DNA of 64,000 nt from Colletotrichum lupini (taxonomy: Eukaryota; Ascomycota; Sordariomycetes; Glomerellales; Glomerellaceae): positions 4,340,001-4,404,000 of the forward strand of contig NC_064680.1 of assembly GCF_023278565.1 (NCBI RefSeq). The letters run 5' to 3'. The stretch's first letter is position 1. Each line of letters begins with the position of its first letter. A program made the position numbers and the translations under genes. Below are positions 23,620-34,665 of this stretch, piece after piece. Below the pieces are notes generated by a model, which saw nothing but the letters and a program-made list of their open reading frames with translations, was not told the DNA's origin and did no database searches.

Positions 23620-26600
23620 ATGACAGCCAGCGCCGCCCAAAAGGAGGTGTCGGAGGCGGTGAAGAACGACAATCGCGATGTTTCCGACCTGTGGAAAGAG
23701 GCTCTCAAAGCCTACAAAGGAATTGTAGGGTTCGACCTGGAGCGTAAGTTCGATAGCGTTCAGGCGATGATTGATCAAGGCACCCACGAAATGGAAAACT
23801 TTCACAAGTTTCGCCATAACGACAAGAAAGTAGACAAACTGCGAAGCCTGTTTGCTGCCAATCTCGATTATATCGAAAAGGGCGCACAGCAGCTCGTCTC
23901 GGCAGCCGTTCCAGCTTTCCCTCCAGCTGCAGCTATTGGCACTGCGGTCACCATAATGCTAAGCGTGAGTGGTGCTCTTCGTCACTCGATGTCGTGACCA
24001 AGCTCATTCGAATCTAGGCATGCCGCCAAGTCTCGGCAGACTATGACATCGTGATGGTGTTCTTTGAAGACATGAACAGCTTTTTGCAGCGTATCACGAT
24101 TCTTGAGACCCGACTCCCGAAACATAAGGGTTATCAAAACTGTCTCATGGATGTTTTCACGTCTTTCCTAGTCATGTGTGGCTTTGCCCACAAGTTCATT
24201 GAGCTAGGCCGTTTCAGTGAGTCAAGGAACAAAATGCAAACAACATTGATCACTCGTTCGAGTTTTCTAATCTTTTGCTAGAGAAGTGGATCAGCAACCT
24301 TCTTCACGGCGAGGATACCGAGTTAGGCGGCGCTCGTAAAGGCATGGATCTCAAGATTCGACGTCTCCAGCAAGCGACAGAGTTTGCAATCCTTGGCAAT
24401 ACGGAAGAGATCCAAAAGATGAGCACAGAGTTGTTGACCAACCAAGAAACACATACTGCAATGCTGGAGAAGCAGATGCAGGTCATGAACTCGATTCGTG
24501 ACACCACCGAGATGATCCAAAGTGACATGGCGAAGTTGCTGAAAGCCTTCAATGACCAAAAACGCGAAGAAAAGAAGGACCGTGGCCATGACCAGCGTGC
24601 CAAGGCGGTAGAGCAAAATAAGCCTCCATCCGCAAAGAGGATCCGCAACATTCTAGTTGAGGTAGAGGGGGACGGCCATGAGTACCTCGTCTTGAAGGAA
24701 ACGCTTGTTAAGGACACCTGCACTTGGGTCTTTTTGCAGCCCGCATGGGACGAGTGGCTGAAGCAGGGCCAAGCCGACCACTTAACTCTGGCCATCACCG
24801 GCGAACCTGGCTCTGGGAAAAGTCACATCGGGCTCACAGTCTACGAAAGGCTGCTTGGTGAAGCCATGAACGACACCTCGAAGCTTACTTGTGCCGCGCA
24901 TTTCTACTTCCGGGAACAATCGTCCAGTCTCTCAAACTTCTGCAACGCCATCACGACTGTCATCATTCAAACTGTCGAGCAGAACGCTTCGCTCTGTGAG
25001 CTGGTCAATGCAGAGGTAATCAAGGATGGCTTCGACATGAATTCGTATGTCGCCGAATCGCTCATTCGTCAGATCTTGGTTCCTGCCTTTGGTCAAGCTT
25101 CCAAGTTCAAGTTGCTTCTGCTCTTAGACGGGCTTGATGAGCTCGATGATCTCACCGAGTTTCTTAGTTTTCTCAAAGTGATACGCGAGGAGAATCTAAG
25201 GATCACTGTGGCTTTCACTTCTAGACCAGGGGTTCTTTCCATTGTCAAAGAATCATCACCCGTGCTCGCAGTCAATGTCACGAGGGAAAACCAGAAGGAA
25301 GACCTGAGGGCGTTTATCTGGAGTCACATCAATTCCTTATCTACCATGAGCAATTTCGATCGCTACGTCCAACAACGTATTGCCGACAAAGTCGAGGAGG
25401 TAGCCCCAAGTAAGGTTTTCATTCGACCGAGATGTACCGTGGCATACTAATGACATAGACTTTTTGTACGCTGCGCATATGCTTGCGCGTTTTGACAACC
25501 TAGGACGCGAAGGCGCTGTTATCCGCAACCTGGAAAAGCCATTGCCTTCGGGACTTCATGGGATATATGAAGGCTTGTTGACTGACTGCTACCGTCGAAC
25601 TGAGCTCGAGCACAAGCCCATTGTGTCTAAGCTCCTTCATTGGCTAGCCTTCGCTTTCCGACCATTGACATTTAACGAGGTAGTTTCACTGGTACGATTG
25701 TGGGTGAATGATGTCAACTTTGACATTGAAAAGGTTCCTGAGCCATTCGAGAGCTTTCTCCAGGTTGGTGATCCTGGGTCTGATGCGGAAGAACGTGTCA
25801 AGATCCAGGCTCAGGGCGGATGGGGCACGGCTGTAAGCGAGTTGGAAAAGACGCAGACAGCTGTCGACCACGAGGCCATCTACAATGATGGTGACCTGCC
25901 TGTGAAATTCAAGGAGCGCTCGATGCGATCGTTTTTTATTGAAGAACCTGACAAGACCGACATCCACGCCCACCGCATAAGGCCCTCGGAGATTCATCGG
26001 CAGATGTTTCTAGACTGCACCAAGCTTGCCTGCACGACAGGCCACTACCCATTTCCAATTTCCAGTGCTCTTAGTCGTTATGCAGTGGTTCACATTGTAT
26101 CACACTGGCTTCGCATTGACTTTGAAAGCCATACAGTTGAAGAACAAATCGAGGTCATGGAGGCGCTGGCTTCCACTTTGGCGAACAAAAAGTCGTTCTC
26201 TCGGATGATGGAATGGACTGGATCCAGCTACTCGAGCACATTCACCGACGAAGTTTTCGAGAAAATCTCAAGATGGAGTCAACTCCTCAGCGTCTACAAA
26301 GAGCAACTAAGCAAGGATGCGGTTGAGTGGTGGGAGAACGTCTCAGAGAACCCGCAGAATTGTTTGATGTCTCTCGTGAAGGCTCACTTGCGGCAAATTT
26401 ACATTTCTCTCAGTGTCGACACTGCCTTGGCTTCTTACCGAAGAGCGAGGGATGCCATCAAGACCGTAAGTTCCACCATTTCTTTCTCACGATGCCTACT
26501 GACCCGAGTAGAGCAACTTGGAACCTACTCTTTTGCAGCAAGCCAAGAAAAACTACGAACCTGAGATCGGAAGCATGGGAGAATCTCTAAACGAGAAGCA

Positions 26601-28242
26601 AGGTGTCCTAGGTATCGAAGGTCTCTTTGAAGACGTAAAGATTGAACCCGTAGGATACCGTGCACTTGCTTCTCTCATGTTACACTTCAAATACTTGAAG
26701 CCTGCAGAGACCTTGTGTCAAAATGCCCTGGATGGCCTCAATGGCACTCTCGACATCGTCAGAACTAGAGAGCTTATGTCCCGAATCCGTTTGGAGAATG
26801 ATGCCCAGGCCAGCCATCAAGATATTCTCGAGTGTTTCGGAAAGATGAACGACGAAACTGTTCCGTTACCTTTGCGCCGCACAGTGTGTATCACCAAGGC
26901 GAGGATCGAGGCAAAGCTGGAGATGAATGAAGCAGCCGCGATCTCTTACGCTCACGCAAGATCTATCGATCCGACAACCCTTATGACTGGGGAAATTTTA
27001 AACGAAGAACTTGATCTATTCTCGGAGGAGGATAGTAAGCAAGGCTTCATCGGTGTTTTGAAGAATTGGAGCCCGCTACAGCGACTGACCTGGCTCTGCT
27101 GGGAATACGACGACTACCACGACGATAGATCACGATTGCTCCGTAAAGCTGCCCTCCAGTCCGGAGAAGTTGATTTCGTCCTCCAGTTATACCTGGACTC
27201 CATTCAGTACTTGGAAAACGTCAATGCAGCTGCACCGCTACGAATCGATCTTTCGCTGCTCTATCAGCATGTTACGGGGGACATCGAGGCAGCAAGGCTA
27301 GCTTTGGATGAGGTTCTCGACAGTGGTTCAACAGGCTATCCGTACCCCATCACAGACTCATCCCCCGACTACACTGTTACTCGTGCGGTCGACAACTACA
27401 GCGAGCTACTGTATGGAATTTTCAGAAGCTCCCACGACCCGAAGCACAAGACGGAATTGCTTGCTACTGTCCAAGGGCTTCTTGGCCGTCCTCTCGCCCT
27501 GGATGTACTGCCGACTTCAATCACATATCTCACTTTTCGCCTGATCGTTCTCTCTCGGATGTATCTGAAGTTGGGCCCCGCTACCAATTTTCAGGATACT
27601 CTTCAAGGTGTTTTGATCGGTAGTATTGATGCACTCAGTGACACAATCAGTTGGAATGATGCAGACAATTTGGTCTGCCTATCGAAAGCTCTTCACATTC
27701 TTGGCAATTCCATACGCAACGGTCAAGAACTTGACACAATGGCGCGCACTATGTACTCTGCTGTGTTCTGTCATCTTGACCCTAAGGTCAAATTGATGGA
27801 TGATGAGGCTAACGAGCATTCTGACGATGACGCTGGAGATGATGGAGACTCCGCAACAGATGCCGAGGCAGATGATCGGCCCACCGACGAAGGCGACCTC
27901 ATTGAAGGCGCTGAACTGTTCTGTGATGGTACATGCGGCCAAAAATTCTCTTGGTGGGGGCAGAAAACCGCTTACGCCTGTATGGTCTGTCATGACGTAC
28001 TCTTCTGCACAGATTGCTACAACAGGCGAGCCACGGATGGGGTAGCCGAGAAGCAACTTGATGCCATGCCGACTTGCGATAAACGACATGAGTTTCTTAA
28101 ACTACCTGTCGAGGGCTGGAGAGGCGTTGCAGATGGGAAAGTTCTCTTGGAGGGCAAAGAACCGGTAGAATTTGGTGAGCTCCTGAAACGGACACGAGAT
28201 GTTCTTTGCAAAGAGGCTTGGGAGGAGTTCTGGAGAAATTGA
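23620..28242 (+). CDS. NLR-like STAND protein: Goodbye-like N-terminus, NACHT NTPase, helical repeats, ZZ-like zinc finger (1,460 aa)
   Basis: Exons 23620-23964, 24018-24216, 24282-25409, 25459-26465 and 26539-28242 join in frame. Residues ~1-180 are helical and resemble the Goodbye-type N-terminal domain of fungal STAND proteins, with a hydrophobic patch near residues 95-115. A coiled-coil segment follows at about 185-300. The NACHT domain has Walker A GEPGSGKS at about 355 and Walker B LLLLLDGLDEL at about 458. Residues ~560-1300 form a long helical array, probably TPR-like. An acidic linker rich in Asp/Glu comes at about 1315-1345. The C-terminus has Cys-x3-Cys, then Cys-x2-Cys-x5-Cys-x2-Cys and later His residues, a ZZ-like zinc finger. 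Fungal NLRs sense non-self or cell damage and can trigger regulated cell death. The exact trigger here is unknown. ATG at 23620 (ACCAATG) is preferred over an upstream TTG. Confidence 0.88.
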
Positions 28243-28750
28243 TTCAAGCACTTGTAGTCGCTAGTAAGATACGACGGAAGAAATATTTCAATTCATCCAT
28301 TTTTCCGGACTTCTAAAAGTGCATGAAGGTTGCGGGTCCAATATGTGGTGACCAGATAGCCTCACCAAGACTACTGCAACATAGAAGAACACCCTCAGGT
28401 GTTTGCGATGGGTAATGATGATCGGGACGATCAAAAGCACCAGTCTAGTAGATCCCCTCGCAGCATCCCTCCTATCTGACCCCTGGTCCCCTGCTGCCTA
28501 GACGAGAGGTGAGGACACATGTAAGCTTACTCGACCTCCTTGTCCCCATTGAGAAGGACAGATTTACACCACCAGCATCCATTTTGCAAAAGTGCAGCTG
28601 TTCCGCACGTATACAGTGGCATAATATGACATAAATCAGTAAACACCCGATAATTTGCAGAATAAGGTGCAACTTAAAATTTCTCAGTCCCGGTTTGAAC
28701 CATTAAGCGAAGCAATTCGAATTCTTACGCAAATCTTGCATTCCTCAAAC
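28243..28750. other. Intergenic region between NLR-like and GNAT genes
   Basis: About 500 bp in tandem orientation. It holds the 3' end of one gene and the promoter of the next; no other feature is visible. Confidence 0.5.
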
Positions 28751-29496
28751 ATGACGTTCACTATCTCAGCCGTCACCTACGATGACTCTGCTGGAATTTC
28801 GAAGAACAACATGACGGCCTTCTATCATACCGATACTCATTGGCGCGCGCTCTGGAAGTCGACGCCTTTGGATGAGATCATCGAGGGTGCCACAGCTCGT
28901 ATGCCCCACAGCCTCGCCGGCGGTAGGGAAAAGAAGAGACACCAGAAAGCCGTTGATGATGATAGCGGTGAAGTCGTGGGCTACGCACGGTGGATCCTGC
29001 CAGATGATGATGACCGCATTTCTTGGCCCGAAGCAGTTGTTCGGGAACCCAGGCAAGATGAAGCTGATAAGTTCAAGGCAGCCTTCCAGGCCAATACCGA
29101 GGGCGGTTCTATCAGGGGTATGGATGGAAAGCTACAAGCTGCTCTTGGACTGCCTCTTGAGGAGGCTGAAATTGCCGCAATGAAATCACACAAAGGCCCA
29201 TTCCTGGGTAGGAAAACTCATCTCAACGACTACGCTCATATCAGCTGACTTATAGCAGTTCTTGATTATCTTGCGGTCCACCCAGATCACAGGCGGAAGG
29301 GGATTGCTTCTGTTTTAGTGAAAGTGGCCTAGAGCAGGCTGATATCGTCGGGATGAACGTTTGGGTAATGGCTACCAAGACTGCGCAACCGATGTACGAA
29401 AAGCTAGGATTCGAGCTCCTTGATAGCGTCAAAACACCTGTCACAGAGTTTGGAATTGCAGAGCCGCACGAGAAGGCCTTTTTGATGAAGAGATAG
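28751..29496 (+). pseudogene. GNAT-family N-acetyltransferase with apparent 1-nt frameshift
   Basis: Exon 1 28751-29207 and exon 2 from 29259, joined in phase 1. The acetyl-CoA binding loop of motif A is seen as VHPDHRRKGIAS. Just after the following VLVK the frame hits a TAG at about 29329-29331. The adjacent frame continues from SGLEQAD and reaches a natural end, a TAG at 29494-29496, with the usual beta-bulge and MYEKLGFEL segment. One missing A in the run of three A's at about 29322-29324 would explain the break. So the gene is either recently inactivated or carries a homopolymer assembly error. The family transfers acetyl groups to amines on small molecules or proteins; no substrate can be named. 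It converges on the Dal5-type transporter gene. Confidence 0.8.
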
Positions 29497-29732
29497 AATT
29501 CGAACCCACAGTACCGGGCTTAGAGCCCTCGGGCTCAAGTAAGGGAAAGCTAAGAAACAAATGTGTATGGTTATGCGCTCTTCAGTGTCTGTGATCTACC
29601 AAATATACGCCTCAAACGCCGCGTTAGTGCTTCTAGCCCATGTGTCAAATACAGAATTACCGCCAACGCCCTAATAAAGTTGACGAGTTTGCATCAATGC
29701 TTTGTGTAAGTCGGAGCCTCTGCGATAAGCGC

Positions 29733-31715
29733 TTAGTAGGTGTAGCGGAAGTCCGATGCTTGGGTTTCCTGGAGTGATCGGCGAGTTAGCAATGACTTTG
29801 CATACATAGTTTGCTCGATCTATATAAGTAGATAGATGGGTCGAGAGGCAACTTACATCCGATGCTTCGAGCTCAACCTCACCACACTCGGCCTTCGTGT
29901 TCCAATAGCGGAAGTAAAAGCTTAAAGCAATGACAATTATGACGTTTAGAACCGCGCATCCCAGACAAGTGCTCAACCCAGGCAGGTAATGAGGCTTGTC
30001 TTGGCTTCTGTTATTTGGTCAGTATCTCACTCGCATATTGAGAGAAGAGTTTATTTGATATCAAGGAGGACCCTAGCTGGGTCGCACACATGGAATGTGG
30101 CCTAGGGCCTGCAATACACGTACCTGAAAACAAGAGAGCCGGCGATGCCACCGATTCCGCTAACACCGACTACCATGGCACTGCAAAATGCGCGCTTCCA
30201 CTGTCCTCGGATGTTGTTCGCCTGATAGGCCATGGTCGCCGGCACAGCGCTTACACTCCCTGCGGTGATGAGAAAGACGCCCAAGTATCGAACGGCAACA
30301 TCGCTGTGGAAGCCCATGAGGCAGGTCCCGACAATTGACAAGACCATATCGCCAACAAGAATGGGACCTCGAAGCATGTATCGATCCCCTAGCCAGCCCG
30401 TGGTGTAAGTGATGATTGCGGCGAATACGTACGGTGGCGCCGTCAAGATCTGGGCTTTTCCCGTGTTGAAGCCCATATTGTCTTTGAGGATGATCGGCAG
30501 AAAGAAAGATAGCGCTTCACAAAGGTTGATTAGCGAACGGTTTCAAAAGTATTTTTGCACCACTTACAGAATATGATGAGAGCGTTGTTGAAGTAGATGA
30601 TAGACAAAGCCCAGACTTTGATGTCAGCCCCGCCTCTTAGGAACTTCTTGACACTGAAAGACGGCAATTCCGCATCTCCTCTATCGGCCTGAACTCTCGA
30701 AATCACCCAAGCAGTTTCCTCCTGAGAAAGAAAGTTCCAGGCGCTCTTTTTAGCATCTGGAAACCCGACGAGGAGAAAATAGCCGACGATGCCAATAGCG
30801 CAGGTTATGACACCTTCTACGATGAAGATCCAGGACCAGCCCCTGAAGTTTGCGGTTCCATCAAGTTGGGTGAGCTACAGAGAGGGTGTGGTCAGAAATT
30901 TGTTTCATCATTTAGCTTTGAGAGGCAAATGTTCAAAGACGATTGCTAAGCTCCATTCTGAGATGCACTTACTCCGAAAGCCAAGATTCCTGCAAATGCA
31001 GAAGCAAAGCAGACAATCATATAAAACACCGAGTAACGTTTTCCAACCTCGTCTAGTATAATTCATTAGTCCGAATCTAACGGTTCCAACTGCCAACTTC
31101 AGAGGAAAGGACTTACAACGGGTGTACCAAGTGCTCAAAAGGTAAACGCAGCTAGGGAAAAATCCAGAGTCGAGAGCACCAAGGACCACTCTCAAAGCCA
31201 CGAGCTGTCCCCAGTGCGTCAGAAAGCCCATACCAATTACGATGCCACCGCAAATCATTGTGATAGCCGTGAAGTAGGCCCGAGGGCCCAACGTTCGGCC
31301 AAGAATGACTGAGATCGGCTGGAAAGTGATATAGGTCGTGAAGAAAACCAAGCTAACAACCGACTACAACGTCCACTTATCAGTCATCTCAGATCGCGCA
31401 TCTTATCAAAGAAAATACTGTTTGCCAGAGATTTGAACTCACGTAACGGTTGCCAGTCAAGTCTAAATCTTCTCTCATGCCGGCAACGGCGGCAGATGGA
31501 AGGTTCGACCGGTCAATCACAGAGAAGCAGTATAACAACCCGACAGTTGCAACAAGACGAATGTCAACCCGTCTCATGATTCTCTTCTGCTCAGCCAAAG
31601 AGAATTCATGAGCTTCCTGCTCCATTGCCGATTGCGTTCTGTCAAGGTCGTTTAGTGCCGAACTGCTCTGGTCAGATCCCATGGCTTTCTTCATGTTGTT
31701 TTTAAGCGAAGACAT
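29733..31715 (-). CDS. MFS anion:cation symporter, Dal5/allantoate permease type (494 aa)
   Basis: Seven exons: 31443-31715, 31117-31363, 30973-31052, 30568-30874, 30124-30514, 29857-30007 and 29768 down to 29733, all GT-AG with matching phases, 494 residues. It has a cytosolic N-terminus followed by about 12 membrane segments. Early Asp-Arg-Ser-Asn-Leu and the C-terminal DFRYTY ending are typical of fungal Dal5-type permeases. The family moves small organic anions or neutral nitrogen compounds (allantoate, nicotinate, pantothenate, sugar acids) across the plasma membrane with protons. The ligand here is unknown. Its place next to sugar oxidation genes would fit a sugar acid, but that is conjecture. 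The ATG at 31715 is chosen because the segment before it is not membrane-like and lacks family similarity. Confidence 0.88.
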
Positions 31716-32033
31716 CGTGTTGATATTGTATTTCGTTGTCTTTGTGTGCTTCCGAGAGCTGTTCAGTTGCTGATAGTGAATGAGACGCAAACATTGTGTG
31801 AACATGTCTGCTTTATCATTATTTTCTCTTGAATTCTTTGTCCCTCCATTCACTACATTGATGCTGAACCTCGCCAAGGGTTGCGATCCTTCACCTCTTA
31901 CTCTCCGTTGACTCTAGAAACATCGCGATCGCGGTTCACGACGAGGGTGCCTCGTAAAGTTTACTAAGGCATGTGAAGAAGGATGTTGTGTTGTGACGAA
32001 GCATTGTAGCGTAGTGCATCAGAAAGAGATAAG
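31716..32033. other. Promoter region of the Dal5-type permease gene
   Basis: About 320 bp between the permease start and a reverse solo LTR. No gene seen. The LTR lies within a few hundred bases of the start and could influence expression. Confidence 0.4.
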
Positions 32034-32235
32034 TGTTGGTATCCCTATTACAGGGTAGTTAGTTCGAACCGTAGTTGACGAAGAGATTAATTGAACTATA
32101 TAAATATCTGCGTAGGTGTAAAAAGGAGGTTCCAACCGTAGGTTAGGCTGGCTACGATAATCGTAAATAGGGCCCCTAATTGGCCCCTGCGCAGTTGGCC
32201 GTACGCCGCGGTCGAATTGGACTTCTAATCCGACA
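32034..32235 (-). mobile_element. Solo LTR of the copia family (reverse orientation)
   Basis: 202 bp, reads TGTTGG...CCGACA on the plus strand. Perfect target duplications ATAAG at 32029-32033 and 32236-32240. GC content and CpA sites are preserved. Confidence 0.95.
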
Positions 32236-33022
32236 ATAAGCGACGATGGCGCGCGCGCCAGAATTTGGAATTTGCTTGGCCATGAGCGGGCCATCCGACG
32301 GGAGGAAAAAAACTTGGCTTGGGTCATTCCCACTTTCCAGGCTAGAGGGGTTTGGTTTTCCCCGCTACCCCAGCCAAGCGGCATCAAGAGGTGCTGAAAA
32401 TAGCGGCACTTGAGTGGAAAGACCTTGTTTCCTCCGTCAAAGAGAGGAGGCGTCTCATTGCTGCCCGCTGTTCGTGTAGAGCGGAAACAAAGACACTGTG
32501 CTGGTTGCCTCATTGTAGCATATACAGGCCATTTTGATCGACTGAATACAGGACCCTGGGAGCTCGAGAGCTCGGAATAACACTTCAGAGACAAAATCAA
32601 GCCATTCAAGCCATATACTATTCCAGGACCGACTTAGGACTTGAAGGATTCACTTGCGGGGACTTGTGAGTGAGTATTCGACCCAACATTGAACACAGTA
32701 AGCGACATTCAGTGGATGCCAAGGGGGGGGGGGGGCTTCATCTAGAATTGAGCTTGCCTCGATTGAAGAGAACTCCCGACGGAGTTCGCAGGCAAGAGAA
32801 GAGGAGAATAATACATCCTCTTCGGGGAATTTCTCATAGTCTAATCAACTACTCCGCGGGAAACTGAACCTGGGCGAGGAAGCATGGGATGCTGTCGATG
32901 GCTTTCTTGGTTTAGCGTCGAGCGGGTTCACGAATTCCCTGCGGCTATCCCGGGTATCTGCAGGCTCCGTCATGATGCAGATCGTATCCAGTCTGTCGGA
33001 CTTCCACCAGCCTGGTCATAGG
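32236..33022. other. Intergenic region with a G13 homopolymer
   Basis: No supported gene in about 790 bp. A run of 13 G lies at 32723-32735. Short frames here lack recognisable features. Confidence 0.5.
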
Positions 33023-33979
33023 CTACGGCAATGTGTATCCGCCATCGATCACAACGTTTGATCCTGTCATGTAACAGCATGCATCACTGGCAAGGAAGAC
33101 ATAGAGCTACCCAGAGCATCATTAGTTAGGGCTGTCCATGTGTCATGCAATGCGGGCCTAGGGGGATTGGTCACTCACTCCTCTTAGCTCGGCAGGATGA
33201 CAAACCCGGCCACCTGGGATCATTGATAGCCAATGCTCCATCAGCTCTTTCGGCTGCTTTGTCAACACTGCAAGGAACACGGTAAGCAACACTGCACGTG
33301 GGTTTGGTGCCAAATATAGGACTTTGGGGAAGAAAAACCACAACTGACTTTCGGTGAGGATGTATCCAGGCGACACGCAATTGACGCGCGCAAAATTAGC
33401 CCATTCGACGGACAGACTTTTGGCAAGCTGCACGACCGCCGCTTTGGAAGCATTATACGCAGCTTGCTCCTGGGGCACGTTGACTAAAATAGCGCTCACG
33501 GAGGCGGTGATGACTAGGTTTCCTCTCCCTTGTTTCTTGAAGATATTACCCACAGCCTGCGCAGTCCACATGACGCCGTCGTAATTGACGCTGTTCATAT
33601 CCTGCCATGTCCGTTCCGTGTACTCGAGCGACTTGACATTTGCGCAGACACCCGCGTTGGCCACCGCTACATCAATGCGGCCTCCGCCGAACTCGCTGGC
33701 GATTTGGTTGATGGTTTTCGCAATGGTCTCTCGGGACGTGACATCGGATCTGTATGCCTGGACGCGAACACCCGTCTCCTTCGCGATTCGAGCAGCTGTT
33801 TCGTCAGCTTCGGTGTTGGTCTTGTAGATGAATGCAACGTCTGCGCCAGCCTCTGCCAACCCGCGAACGACTTCGGCACCAATCCCCCTTGAGCCTCCAG
33901 TCACTACCGCAATCTTCCCTTTGAGGGAGAACTGCGTAAGGATTGGAGCGTACAAGTTCTCGGGTTGATAGAGAGGCAT
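33023..33979 (-). CDS. Short-chain dehydrogenase/reductase, sugar/polyol type (267 aa)
   Basis: Exons 33349-33979, 33179-33267 and 33023-33106, phases consistent, 267 residues. The first intron uses a GTCAGT donor. Rossmann motif TGGSRGIG at 27-34 and catalytic Tyr175-x3-Lys179 in YNASK, with the NAG motif at 108-110, mark a classical SDR. The C-terminus ends with the DGGYTLP block. The best-known fungal relatives reduce or oxidise sugars and polyols (mannitol, arabinitol, sorbose, xylulose) with NADP(H). The basic residue after the glycine loop favours NADP. It shares a 686-bp promoter region with the sugar transporter gene at 34666, which supports a role in sugar use. The substrate is not fixed by the sequence. 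Confidence 0.88.
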
Positions 33980-34665
33980 GTTGAGAGACTGCTTTCGTGA
34001 CGGAGGTCAATGACTGCCGGACTGTCTGGTTCAGATTGTAATCACGCTTGGGTTCACCATCTTGAAGGCAGTCTTATATACCGGATATGTCTACCAAATC
34101 ATCGAAGCCATGTAAGAGATATCGTCTCGTGAGAGTAAATGGTCTTTCGGACTTGGAGTGGCTCAACACAAAGCTCCCCATCTGTTGACAGCAGGCCATG
34201 TCAAGACAAATACGGGTCAAGACTATGGCCACGCGATTCCACGCTCTCGATGACCCTCCTTCCGGAGACTTGACAGCCATGGCAGCACTGCCCAGCAACC
34301 GAGTGCTCGTCTCGAGGGAAGACATGGGCACTGCTAGGCCTCCCACCGGTCGTCCCGAGCTAGGACGTTTGAGAGATTGAATGGCATGATCTGCTGCGTA
34401 ATACCAACCCATTTGACGTCCCCATGGGGTTTCCCCGCGTTGGTCCAAGGTAGTTCGGTTCTTGGGTTAGACTACGTCACTTTTGATCGATTAGATTAGT
34501 CCGAGCCGACTAGGACGAGTTCCGAAGTTGGTTGAAGTAGTAGTATCTTGTATAACTAGAAGAAGACACTCAGATCTCTGACTTGTAACATAAACTATGT
34601 TGCTATCCGACTCAGAGTAGGACTCAACGGCAAGCTTTGCATCATTTTGTTTCACAACCGCTACG
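33980..34665. promoter_or_regulatory. Shared divergent promoter of the SDR and sugar transporter genes
   Basis: 686 bp between two ATGs on opposite strands. No gene inside. The arrangement suggests common regulation. Individual binding sites cannot be assigned with confidence. Confidence 0.55.

Noticed and set aside
30789..31061. Plus-strand 90-codon frame within the Dal5-type gene
   Set aside because: Shadow of the minus-strand permease exons 3 and 4.
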